Assembly (NCBI RefSeq): GCF_002443255.2
Contig: NW_019211457.1
Coordinates: 27,656,220-27,720,219, forward strand
DNA: 64,000 nt
Direction: 5' to 3'
Source of the DNA: Varroa destructor
Taxonomy: Eukaryota; Arthropoda; Arachnida; Mesostigmata; Varroidae
The position numbers were made by a program, and so were the translations under genes. Of this stretch, positions 43,322 to 54,090 are shown one piece after another. The stretch's first letter is position 1. Every line of letters begins with the position of its first letter. The notes under the pieces are model-generated. The model was not told the origin of the DNA. It made no database searches and saw only the letters and a program-made list of their open reading frames with translations.

Positions 43322-46005
43322 GTAAGTGTCATTAATATTGAGAACTGGGATAGGTTCTCTGTTGTGCTTCGGATCGCTAGCATGCAATTTATCCGATAAG
43401 CCGCTTTTCTTATCTTGTTGTCGATGTTAGCACTTCTTTCCCATCTCTGAACAGATGTATAGCCTATTTCGGCATTACACATGCTGATCACTCTTTTGAC
43501 TACCGAGATAACCTCTACACCTTTTTCGTTCTTTCTAGGGTTCTTTTTCTCTGCACCACTAAACCTCATAACATAATCCTCTAATCTCAATCCATCTGTG
43601 CCTTTACAGACGCACCTGGAGACACCCGTATTCTGCCCGTCCAACCAATTGCTGTTGTGAACAAAGCATTTACCCTCGAGTGCACTTCGGATCCAAAGGG
43701 TTATCCTCAGCCTTCTTATCGCTGGTGGCGTGAGGGTAGCAAACATACCGTTCTGTCAGAGCTACCAAATTATACCATCGTGAACGTACACCAAAGTCAT
43801 GAAGGCACTTACTATTGTCAACCGTCAAATCGTTTGGGAGAAGGTACCATAGCGAAAATTGACCTGCAGGTAAACGAGGCTGCCACGATCACCAAGCCAC
43901 TACGATCACAGAATGTTCACAGGACCGGGGATACCACCCAGCAAATGACCTGCCATGCCAAGGGCAAGCCAAAGCCTTATGTTCGTTGGACTCATAACGG
44001 ACAGAACATTTCGGCCGCCGATCAGCGCTTCAGCGTGGCCACTAACGAGAAGGCCGAAAGCAACAAGGCTGTTACCGTAAGTTCATCCCTAACGTTTGTC
44101 GAGCCGTTAACCGCAAACGAGCGTGGCAAATATGCCTGCCATTTCAGCAATGGTTTTGGTGACGAGGCGACATCGGAGATGATTTTGCGGGTCGAACACT
44201 CACCTGAGGTTCGCCACACGTACAATCGCGTAGCATTTGATATTGGCGACAATGCTATTCTTGAATGTCGGATGCAGGCCTACCCGGAGCCGACTTTCGA
44301 ATGGATGTACCGCGGCCGTATTCTCGATTCGTACAAGCAATACTCAACCAATCGGACCGACAATGGTGATGATATATATACTGGCCTACTGAGCATAGCA
44401 AAGATCAAAGAAGAAGACTACGGTGATTACACTTGTCGTGCGTACAACCAGGTTGGACAGGACAAGAAAACGATCATTAAGCTCGTGAAGAAAAGCCAAC
44501 CGGACAGGCCGACCGATGTGACCGCTATGGATATTCAGTCGGACCGTGTAACACTGGTCTGGAAACCAGGATTTAACGGGGGTTACAGAGACACGCAGTT
44601 TGTTGTGAACTTCGTCGATGCTAACAACGAGCAAAGGGAAAAGAATGAATCTTGTCATCAATCAAACCCCTGTACCGTCAGTGGCCTTGAGCCGCTCGCC
44701 CGATACACGTTCAAGGTGCTGGCATCGAATCCTCGTGGATTCTCGGAATACTCAGAGCCGGCGCACGTCCTGACGAAGTTGGCCCTTAAGGAGATGCCCC
44801 GCCCGGTCATGGCACAGTACGATAGCACCAATGGGATGGTATATATTAGCATGAATGATCTGCCGCATCAAGCATCGCTTGAACACTTCGCTATTCGGCT
44901 TGAGGCTCGTATTCGGGGAGAAGAGAACTGGCAAATGCTTCGTGAGGGCATACCTGTTGACTCTAGCCAATCACAGGTCGAAGTAGATGCGTCCGCCGAT
45001 CAGATCGACCCGAATCAGTTGTCCGATGTGAGAGTGATGGTATGTTTGCAGAGCAACCTGACGTGGTGTGGAGACGCGCGTCTTGCTGAACCCTTCAACC
45101 ATGAAAACTGGATTTCAACACAGGCAGCAAATTCGTCCTTGTCGACAATTTCTATGATTGTGACAATCTGTGTCGGACTCGGCCTGTTCTGTGTTGTCCT
45201 TGTGCTTCTGTGCTGCTGCTGGAAGCGACACTCGAGCAGTCAACAAACTGAAAAGAAAGACTACAACGCCCAATTAAACTCTACGATAGCCAGTACCCAA
45301 CCACCATGTTATTTTGACACAATGACTAAGTCAGGTATCGTCGAAACCGCAATGGACGAACCGGTCAAGAGTAACGGAGCCGTTCCTGGAGCTGAACAGC
45401 CAGTCAATGGTGGCTTTGCACATGCTCACCCTCAGTACCTCGACCATGACCCGATGTATGGAACTATGATGAATACAAACGACTACTACATTGGCAAGCA
45501 AGACGCTTATTCTCGTATGTATCCTTATCATACACTATTATTTATTGGGTTCATCTATGCGCATAGTAGGAGATTGGTTGCTAGACATCATTAAAAATTA
45601 CCACGAACATTATTATTAATTAACGTAGTTTACGTAGTTGCCCATTAAACAGATTACCTTATCGATCATTCAAGGCCTTTTATTTAACCACATACGTATT
45701 TCCTTTCTTATTGCTGTTTGTTTTCATCTCATCATCCGGTATCGACTTCAGCTTACGACCCGAACCCCGGATACTTCGCCTACCCAGGTGATCACGGATT
45801 GGCTGAAAACGGCATGCATTATGATGTATCGGGTCTGCCGAACCCTTACGGAACGACAGATGACCTCGTCCACGGGCACTACTTAGGTCATACACCAAAC
45901 CCAATGGGTGGACAGCACGCTGACCAGCAGGTTAACTGCAACGAGTCCGTTGATTCAGTACAGACCAATGGTCAGCGGAGGGTGGTTCGAGAAATCATTG
46001 TATGA
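42164..46005 (+). CDS. ed: Echinoid-like immunoglobulin-superfamily cell adhesion protein (5' partial, three exons)
   Basis: Three exons (42164-43321, 43610-45514, 45752-46005) join in frame into about 1105 residues ending at TGA 46003-46005. In order the protein shows seven Ig domains (each with a paired Cys, such as LEC/FRC, LTC/YTC, LNC/YTC), one clear FN3 domain, a second degenerate FN3-like domain, a transmembrane helix (45148-45222) and a cytoplasmic tail of about 181 residues ending REIIV. Seven Ig plus FN3 plus a C-terminal EIIV PDZ-binding motif is the architecture of Drosophila Echinoid. In flies this protein mediates homophilic adhesion at adherens junctions, binds PDZ proteins such as Bazooka and Canoe through EIIV, and modulates EGFR, Notch and Hippo signalling. 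The paralogue Fred resembles it extracellularly but differs in the tail, so the tail favours Echinoid. The first exon starts with two bases of a split codon, so the signal peptide lies upstream and was not found. The ATG at 42154 is intronic and is not the start. All three visible introns are phase 1. Family identity is strong; function is transferred from fly. Confidence 0.94.
43322..43609 (+). other. echinoid intron between Ig4 and Ig5 exons (288 bp, phase 1)
   Basis: A short GT...AG intron (GTAAGT donor, pyrimidine-rich acceptor) sits exactly at an Ig-Ig boundary in phase 1. This is the arrangement expected of class 1-1 shuffled Ig modules. No other content was seen. Confidence 0.9.
43610..45514 (+). 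CDS. ed: echinoid exon encoding Ig domains 5-7, FN3 region, transmembrane helix and juxtamembrane tail
   Basis: The acceptor is tgcctttacag ending at 43609, and the donor GTATGT starts at 45515. Domains in order are Ig5 (about 43610-43880, LECTSD/YYCQPS), Ig6 (about 43880-44200, MTCHAKG/YACHFS) and Ig7 (about 44200-44490, LECRMQA/YTCRAYN). FN3-1 follows (about 44491-44781, with a VTLVWKPG core and LARYTFKVLASN). FN3-2 is degenerate (about 44790-45100). The 25-residue membrane span is at 45148-45222, followed by CCCWKRH as a stop-transfer signal. Several NxS/T sites in the ectodomain (such as NYT, NIS, NLT) are potential N-glycosylation sites. The frame stays open past the donor to a stop at 45594, so intron retention would add about 26 residues and lose the EIIV end. 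Confidence 0.95.
45515..45751 (+). other. echinoid intron in the cytoplasmic tail (237 bp, phase 1)
   Basis: A GTATGT donor and an acceptor ending in CAG bound an AT-rich intron. The upstream frame reads into it for 26 codons before stopping at 45594. No other content was seen. Confidence 0.88.
45752..46005 (+). CDS. ed: echinoid terminal exon, cytoplasmic tail ending in the EIIV PDZ-binding motif
   Basis: The acceptor atcgacttcag ends at 45751 and the exon continues the phase-1 codon split. It encodes a Tyr-, Gly- and Pro-rich tail (YDPNPGYFAYPGDHG, HYDVSGLPNPYG, HYLGHTPNPMGG) and terminates with QRRVVREIIV followed by TGA at 46003-46005. The EIIV carboxyl terminus is the known class II-type PDZ ligand of Drosophila Echinoid, so this exon is the main evidence that separates the gene from the paralogue friend-of-echinoid. 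Confidence 0.94.
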
Positions 46006-46365
46006 GCAGACGATAGCAAGAAACTGACTGCTTCTCAACACTAAGGCGCACATGCAGGCAAATATGTATTTCATACGGGACAAAACGCGTTAATACCGAA
46101 ACAAGCGGTAGAAAAACACAGTCTAGCGCATCCGCCAAACTGAAGAATGTTACAATAGTTTCCGGGTGTGCGATTACAAGAAAGATGTTTCAGATCATTT
46201 TACTACTATGACTACAACTATTACAACTATAAGAAAAACTTACGCTCACAACATTGCCTGTGCAATGGAACCGAATGGATGGCCGTCCACAGAGCAGGCT
46301 CCGGTATATTGAGCCTGATTTAGGGCTGTACATGCAAATATTGAAGAGAAAAGAAAGAGCCCCAC

Positions 46366-46371
46366 ATTAAA
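46366..46371 (+). promoter_or_regulatory. candidate poly(A) signal ATTAAA for echinoid
   Basis: The variant signal ATTAAA lies about 360 bp after the echinoid stop, giving a short 3' UTR if used. No transcript evidence is available. Confidence 0.3.
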
Positions 46372-46734
46372 GCTGAGCCTTAGCTGGTACCTTAGCCCAA
46401 GCTCAACAGGCAGATCTGTTTCGGTCCTACTGATGGTTTTGGTGTGGTTGAACTAATGTTTCTAATTTGTACAGGTTGCCTTTGAACGAATGTCGTCCGT
46501 TGAAGAATAATAGGGTTATGGCAAATGGGCCAAATTAATTGTTGTTGGATAGGCCCTTGGCCGACTGTATATGCTGTATATAGTACACAAGTTATAACTC
46601 ATGATTAAACAAATGGGGTTGTTTGTGAGGTTTTTGGCGTAGACGCTAAACGTGAAAGGGGGCCAGGGCAGGGACGGAAGTCGAGCGGCAAATCTAAACG
46701 AGTGTAAGGAAACTGCTTGTGTAAAAAGCAAAAA

Positions 46735-46740
46735 AATAAA
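46735..46740 (+). promoter_or_regulatory. candidate poly(A) signal AATAAA for echinoid
   Basis: A canonical hexamer lies in an A-rich run about 730 bp after the echinoid stop, just before the AT microsatellite. Confidence 0.3.
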
Positions 46741-46758
46741 AGAATAACCACTGAACGA

Positions 46759-46774
46759 ATATATATATATGTAT

Positions 46775-46814
<40 letters not shown>
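46759..46814. repeat. interrupted (AT)n/(GT) microsatellite
   Basis: About 56 bases of AT repeat with three GT interruptions, about 750 bp after the echinoid stop codon and possibly within its 3' UTR. Confidence 0.95.
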
Positions 46815-48209
46815 GGAAGTGTACTGTAACGTCACCAAGTAACTGGGCGTCGATGGCGATTTTAGTCGAGATAACATTCAGCTGATAGTAGAAGACAAAT
46901 GATTGTGTCATAGGAACGATAGTCTAGGAGCTGCTTCTGCCACAATGCGAGGAACGCCACAGAAGTGTGCCAAACAGAGCTAGCTCCAGCGAATCGAAGG
47001 GATCAGTGAGCCGCTTCAGTCAGTGGCCCTGCCAAAATACAAAAAAATACAGAAAAATACAATATAAATGGCAAAGTTGTAATGGAAAAGGGATCTTGGA
47101 ATGAATACCGTAGGGATGTGCAGAATCGAAAAACACGGCGATATCGCACTGAACCCGGTGGAAAAAAAACAAGGCAATTTTTTATTTTTTCACAAAACAT
47201 GGCGATGCATCGCGGCTCTCGTGCGCCGAAAGAACCGCTGCTGAAAGAGACATTTCTATTTATTAGCAGTAGCACGATGTGGATACACTAATGCTTCTTT
47301 CAGATCATTAGAAGACGAAGCTTCTCGTACGTTCTACTTAGTGCCTTAGAGTGTAACAGTAAAGAAAAAAAATAAGCTTTTGTTTTTTTTACTTGCATTT
47401 CAATTACATCACTAACTTGGCCAATGAAGCAGATGTTGGAAAAGTAAGTTCTGGGGACGTTACAGTTGAGACTTGTAAGAAAGCGGATATCATACGCAAA
47501 CAATGGTTGAATTTCTGAAAATTTCGGCAAAATGGCAAGACGAACGTTTCAATGTTTAGTCTTTTCTACTGCCAACTAGGTGGGTCAAAATAACTACATA
47601 CGATAGTTGCTTACGTGGAGTCTCACATATCGAGAAATCAATACTGAGGAACCCGTTAAGCGGGCCAAGAACGAAAAACAGGCTCGAAGGTTGCCAAGTG
47701 CATGGAAATTGCCACATCTGTCCAGAGGGCTCAAAAGGTTGGGGGTAGTTACCGAAGGGTGTATTTAAAGCGAGACGTTTCCGCCAGAAAAAAGAACGCA
47801 GGGGTGATCTACAGAGGTAGATAAAATATGGATGCAAGATATGAAGTAATGCATGCATAGTTATATCAATATAGTTAAATCGTCTGTTTGTTTCCGCGTG
47901 ATTGTGAGCGTGAACGGGACGTTCGGATACATTAACGCGAGTAGTGTGAGGGCAAATAAGAGGAGGATAGATGGATTATTTATACCTTTTGATTATTAGG
48001 GAGTGCCATAGTAGCCCATACGTTGCCTTGTCGGGGGCTTCGGAGCTCCTTCACAACATTTATTTCATTATTCATACCCTTATACAAAGGCGATATAAGA
48101 CAACAGCCAACAACTTTAACAACAGCTACACACCCACGCTTCTCACACAGAGAAAGGGATCGTCTGCTGACACAGAAAACTCAACAAATAGCCAATACAA
48201 CATATACGA

Positions 48210-48213
<4 letters not shown>

Positions 48214-48263
<50 letters not shown>
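48214..48263. repeat. (AT)25 microsatellite
   Basis: Fifty uninterrupted bases of alternating AT, about 2.2 kb downstream of the echinoid stop codon. Confidence 0.98.
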
Positions 48264-48265
<2 letters not shown>

Positions 48266-49000
48266 TAATGTAAAGAGTGTAAGGGGCTATCATTTTTGTT
48301 GTAAACTCCCGCAACTCAGTGACGTACCGAACACGTCCATCTGCAGGATACACAGAATAATAATAATAATCTGAGACAGATGACACACATTGTACACGCA
48401 CATAATCCATTGAAAAACCACACTTCTATAACAATACAGTCGCGAAGAAAGACACGAAGAACGATGCCACGGTACGCGGCCGCGATAAGTCTGCAACGCT
48501 CATTTGAATAAATTATTGCGAGACGGGAATAGCAATGATTCCATTGGATGTCAATGTAACGTGAATGTATATATAAACATATAGGGCACAACACGCGTCT
48601 TTTGGTAGTAGCAGAAATAGAATCAAAGCTTGATAATGGTGATCGGAAGGCAAGGGGAAAAAGATTCGATTCGACAGAGCGATTTAAGTGCAGCCGAAGA
48701 AAGGACTATAAACTATACCTTACATACGAGACAATGACGTCTGAAACATGGAGAGCTTGTGAAAGATATTAAGTAAACGAAGCAAGTTGACATAAAGCGT
48801 GCGTTCGACGATAGTACGAAAATCGGAATTGGCATGAGAGGAAAAAATCACATTTTTTAAAATAGAAGCCGTGACTTTACCTAGAACAACCAGGCGGTAT
48901 TTAGGCAAAACTAGAAAGAAAAGTATACCTAGGAAAAAAGTTGTTTGACGGTAACGTCATCGTTTGGGCATATGATAAGTTTTGTTTGGACTTAACGCTA

Positions 49001-49047
49001 TGTATATATATACACATATTATATAACGTTATATATATATATATATA
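49001..49047. repeat. AT-rich microsatellite with dyad symmetry
   Basis: Two alternating AT runs flank an AACGTT core. The flanks gctatgtatata (from 48997) and tatatatagc (to 49049) are complementary, so the tract could extrude as a cruciform. Confidence 0.85.
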
Positions 49048-49384
49048 GCATTATTCGAGGAAATTTAATCCAGCCGCCGAGGTTAGTCGGATCAACACAC
49101 TGTTGTGGCTTGTCATTCCAGTAGTTCGAAAGCGTTGAATGCTACACGGAATAAGATAGAAAAAAAATATTTGCGAACAAAGAAATTCAATTGATAATAG
49201 AATGATCGATCAGAATGAAGAGATCCGTCTGGTTGTTGGGTAACTGCTTAGAATACAAATGAATCCTGAAGGATACAAAAGAAAGGGAAGAAGAGGCAAA
49301 AGTAAAGACTGATTAGTAATACATAGTTTTGGAGTGAGTGACAGACCATGAGAAACAATATCAAAATGAAAAAGAATCATTGTA

Positions 49385-49390
49385 AATAAA
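49385..49390 (+). promoter_or_regulatory. candidate distal poly(A) signal AATAAA for echinoid
   Basis: A canonical AATAAA is followed within about 20-40 bases by the GT-rich stretch cttgtagtcgtgttttctg, as expected of a cleavage site. If used, the 3' UTR would be about 3.4 kb. Confidence 0.3.
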
Positions 49391-52288
49391 ACATTTATGC
49401 CTAAACTTGTAGTCGTGTTTTCTGATAGCTAGAGGCTTACATGCTTTCGATCAGGTCCATGGGTGTTGTTAATAGGTGATCGGATAAGGCTTTGGAAGAA
49501 GTTATTTCTAAATTGACCACAGTTAAAGAATAGAAATTAGGAAACAATGGTGTGAATGCAGGTGGCTAGGGTTAACGCTTTGACAAAAGCTTCCTTTTTA
49601 TTTAGCGATAGGATTGTTCGGTGCATAGTGGTCTATATTTGTTGAAAGATTATTTTTTTTAGAAAATAGTGTTTATTTTTTGAAATAACTTTGCTGTCAT
49701 ATTTTGTGTGATTTTTTGAAGATAACTGAGAAAGAGATGGCTGAGATATAAAAACCTAGACGCGCAGCATTTCGATCATCCAAACGAAACTATATCAATT
49801 TAATGAATAACATACAATGTACAATTTCGATCAGTGAGAAAGTCCCACTGTAGTAGCACCCCGATTTTTTCTTTTGAATTTTTATAAAGGCATTAGAAAG
49901 ATCATAGTATTTGTATGTTTGGCAATCTCTGTACAGCTTTATAGCCACCACTAAATCATTCATATGGGAAGGTAGACACATCAACTATAGCAGTGAACTG
50001 CGATGGTCTATTATATGTGTACGATACAAGTATCGTATAGAAGTCGGCTATGCATCGGGCGAGTCATCGTGACCGCGTAGATAATATCATTCAATTGATT
50101 TTCATCTTTTCGGCGGGCGAAGTCTGGAAAACTTTTGAAGTCAGTAGAAAAAAGCATTGTGAACTTCGATATAGGCTTACATTTCGGATATGCGATATTT
50201 TGTGTGAAAGTTTTCGCAGCTTACCCCCCTCTACGCCATGTAAATAGGTGATATTCATCAAAGCTCGTAAAACATACGTTCACTTTTAAAACTATTAACG
50301 CTAACAATTTTTCTCCTAACAATAAACTAAGTCTCTATAGCAAGAGAAACACAACAAAATACTTTTTCTCAACTTTTTTTTTCTTTTTACAAAATCATTA
50401 TTTACACGCTTGCCCATTACGGCTACATGAGATGCATCCATTGTATATGTTAATAATAATAGCAATAATATTACGTTTTTACGCTAACAAACGGGGCAAA
50501 AAGAACGGCAATATTTCTTTGTCGTTTACGACACTAAAAACAGCGGGCGGTTGGACGACATTACGATGGCTGCCATAATTTGGTGGCGGGACTGATCAGC
50601 GTACAGTTAGGTATTATTGTCGCAGCAGTCAACATTTGATATAGTCATTTTGCTGATTATCTTACTACTGAAGAAGAGACTATACCGACCAGTGGATACT
50701 GCCGATAAGTTACACGAACAGACGAAATCCTGTTTTAGTACATCGAAGTCCACATTGAAGGGGACGACCGAAGCAGCGCGCACTGTCGTAGGAATCGTGT
50801 TACCACGCAGTGGCTGTACAAATACAGTTAATTAATTATCCGGATTAGCTAGAGTTGGCTATCCAACGACGACCTTTGTGGTCCCTTAAAGGGCCTTACC
50901 TGTAAACGCATGATGCTACTCAGGACTATATACGGAAGCTGTACTGTGTTTCACGGTTAAACTTCACGACATGTAAGTTAACAAACAACAAGACATAGAT
51001 TCCACTTTATTATCCACCTACTTCGTCTGTTAACCATTGCAATTGGTGTGCCTTCACCTATAATTTAGATCGTCCTGATTTGTAGAATGCTTCTTTTCTT
51101 AGGAATGACAGACTGCTTGCTACGCAGTAATTAAGCAACCTTAATGCTTCACCAAATGGATGCTATGTATCACGAGGAAATGGCCTTAGCAGGAAAATAT
51201 GCGACGGCGGCTAAAAGCATTAGAGAACGAACGTCGAATTGACTAGATCTTGCCATCAGCTATAGAAAAAGGTTCGCTTGCAGTATTTTGTCTGGCAAAT
51301 TTTCACAGTAACGAACAGATCACGACTGAGAAAATTTGTTTTAATTTAAATATGAATCGAGGTAGGTTCCACTCTCAGTCAGTTCAGCTCGCCTAGGTAT
51401 CATCACCAACCAACCTACGCGCTCGAAAAGAATCTAACCACGAAACGATATACACGTACTGGGTAGTAATCATGTACTATTATGCTGCCATCGTATGCTT
51501 CCATATTTTGGTCCCAGGGCTAGCCCTGAGGACACTTTCAAATAGGCTCTGCCTCCCAAGAACACAGGACGAGCATAGTGAAATGTTCGACAAATGAATA
51601 TTCTCAAAATACTTGTTAACCTGTGAAAGGCGCCCGAACGCTACAATTGTGGCCTATTGCCCAGACTTGAAGACGCGGCATGAACACCCCTATTACCCAA
51701 TAGTCTTGCTGATTTCTTGCGCGCTTGAGAGTATCGGAGGTTATCGAATATTTGATAGCTTCTGATAAGAAAGCATCAATGCAAACGCAATTAAACGTCT
51801 GTTCCTGGGCAGCGTTCGAGCTTCAGTAACGTCCACCTTTTCTGTCAACATATCGAGTAGCAACAGCTGCTTCGGACGACAAAACCAGACTTGTTGCTAT
51901 ATTAAGCAATACATGATTTTACCTAAGCTGAACGCTGTTTGGTTACAGAGCATATGCGCAGGCGATGACCAATACCGTCTAGTAGTACTCGACTGGGCTA
52001 TGTAATAATGCAGCTGGTTCCTTTTCGACATTTATTCGCGTTATACAGGCACTCGAAACAGAAAATATCCATGTTCACTATCCCGAAAAAACCGCTGAAC
52101 GGGTCCAAGCCACGCATAATTTAAAATTGGACAAATTAACAACAACAACAATGTTATTAATTACGCTATGCAATTGTACATAGTGTAGCAAAGGACTATT
52201 GTATGGTAGTAATAATAACAAGTTTATCCGACTAAGATTTAATTTCTTTATCTACATTATAATATCGACAGAGGCAGCAGCAGTATTT

Positions 52289-52294
52289 TTTATT
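52289..52294 (-). promoter_or_regulatory. candidate poly(A) signal for CEP170
   Basis: TTTATT on the + strand (AATAAA on the minus strand) lies about 1.15 kb downstream of the CEP170 stop codon. I saw no closer canonical hexamer. Confidence 0.25.
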
Positions 52295-53448
52295 GACGAA
52301 GTATCAGTATTTGGATATATAAGCAATATAAGACTCCGGCGACTGGTCGTACTCGGTCACGGTAAAACACAGCATCCGTTGCAGTTCTCTCATAATTATA
52401 GATTATGGGTTGTTTACCGTCACGGTTCAAGTGGCCTGATTTCTTCTGTGCTGTTATTTATGCTGTACCTGTATTTATATACTTCTACAAAACAATTAGC
52501 TTATTTTCACATAAGATTCGTTATATATTTAGTAGCAATAAAAGAGATGGATATACATTGCACTTCTACTATTTGTTACATTTTCGTTGCGTCGACAATA
52601 TATATTTATATATAATATGCTTCTGTATCCCCACGCCATGTTTTGAGATTCGTTGACGTCCAATATACCTGCCGCCATTTCAGCAGAAGCGAAAATAGAA
52701 ACCGTCTCTCGACGTGCGATGAGTCTCGCTTCTTCACGCAAAAGGAAATACCCACATGGAATCATCCTCACCATCATCACCATTAGGATAATCATACCAA
52801 TATATTAAAATTACTGAAATAAAATAAACACAGCAGTGATTAAATATAACATATTTCCTATAGGAAAGATAAAATGTTCCCGCTTGATACTGAAGTGCCG
52901 ACTGGCCCTGTTACTATCAAGTAGGAATGCATCAAAGATTCAGTAAGTGGTTAAGCGTCCTCCGTAAACTTAAATTATTGGACGACTTACCGACAACGGT
53001 GGGCCCCGACTGACGTCAGGCCATTTTCAAAAGCAAACTTCATATGCAGGCTTCGGTCAGTATTCACTGCAGGTCAGCAGTAAACTACTGTTGGCCAAGA
53101 GCATAAAGCTGCCAGCAATGTGGACCAAATAACCTTTTTCTTAACCTGTCTCTCCTAGGTGCATCAACACCCAATCCTATATAACGTTTGATCCCTCAGG
53201 TTGCACTGCACATTCGGTCGTATTAGTATTTCGCATCGCGAAAACAACGTCAGAGCTGTAACAGTTGTATTTTGGTTTTGTTTTTCAGTAATTATTTTGG
53301 ATAGACCTAGTAGTATTCGTCTACAGTCTTACATTTTCATATTTTCGACAAAAACAACTTAGTCGATTTACTATCACCATATAAATGTTTCGCGGACGAT
53401 TTGTCTCGGCGACACATCCACCGATGAAACAAAGGAAAATCTCTAGTC

Positions 53449-54090
53449 CTAGAAGGAGACAGTAAAAAAGCCCCTTGGCACCGTATCTCCTAGGCTTTCA
53501 GCGTCTGGCAATTCCTTTGGCTCTGGCACGGGGTCTTGTTCGGGTACCTCGGGTGGAATAGGTGGTCCAGGCTCTAAGGCTGAAAGCAGGCTCAGCGACT
53601 GCTCGATGTTGCGTAGATTTCTTAAAATTCCTGATAGTTCCTTGGAAATATCACCTGCATTAGCCGTCGACGATGCTGGCGTGGAGGACAACAGCTCCTG
53701 AATTGTTAGCAGGGCATCGCTCCCTTCAGGATACCTCCGGCTTTCGCGTTCCACTAGAGCGCGCGCACTAAACCGGAGCTTTCCGGAAAGTTGCGAAATG
53801 GCCTGCACGACGAGCGTGTCTAACGCTGATAGACCTGGTTGTTGACGTTCCTTGTCGCCACCACTGTTTAGACTTGCTGTGGATGCTGGGTGTCCAGTAA
53901 ATCCCGTAGGCGGCTTCTGACGGCAAGGTGACGCCTGCGGAGAGGGGAGTACCTTCCGGGCGATTTGGGGCGATAAAGGTGATCCCAGTGCTCTCCTCTG
54001 CAGCTGCGGCGAAAACGCCGTCCGAGATGGACTCGCAGTTCGCCCACCGCGACCGGACCTTGTGGGAGCCGTGCACGTAGCACGATCTTC
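53449..54090 (-). CDS. CEP170: CEP170 terminal exon, C-terminal helical domain
   Basis: The acceptor tttattccag precedes 54090 (phase 0, beginning EDRATC), and the exon stays open for 213 codons to TAG at 53451-53449. The first half is basic and SP-rich (RTASPSRTAFSPQLQRRALG, SPQIARKVLPSPQASP). The second half contains TLVVQAISQLSGKLRFSARAL and ISKELSGILRNLRNIEQSLS, matching the LLSSVFQFSKKIRQS and SILQELKRVEKQLQAI helices of the CEP170 C-terminal family. A Pro/Glu-rich tail follows (PPIPPEVPEQDPVPEPKE). The very last residues (GFFTVSF) are not conserved, so an alternative 3' splice cannot be excluded. Confidence 0.88.
   Translation of the reverse strand, partial: EDRATCTAPTRSGRGGRTASPSRTAFSPQLQRRALGSPLSPQIARKVLPSPQASPCRQKPPTGFTGHPASTASLNSGGDKERQQPGLSALDTLVVQAISQLSGKLRFSARALVERESRRYPEGSDALLTIQELLSSTPASSTANAGDISKELSGILRNLRNIEQSLSLLSALEPGPPIPPEVPEQDPVPEPKELPDAESLGDTVPRGFFTVSF

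Larger units (their letters stand above)
46006..53448. other. convergent intergenic / 3' UTR region between echinoid and CEP170
   Basis: This AT-rich, non-coding stretch of about 7.4 kb contains three AT microsatellites and the candidate poly(A) signals listed. No open frame here resembles a known protein, and the frames across the microsatellites are IY-repeat artefacts. It should contain both genes' 3' UTRs, tail to tail. Confidence 0.75.

Noticed and set aside
46605..46911. Open frames with (IY)n repeats here and at 26130-26501, 47971-48410
   Set aside because: They are translations of (AT)n microsatellites and do not represent proteins.
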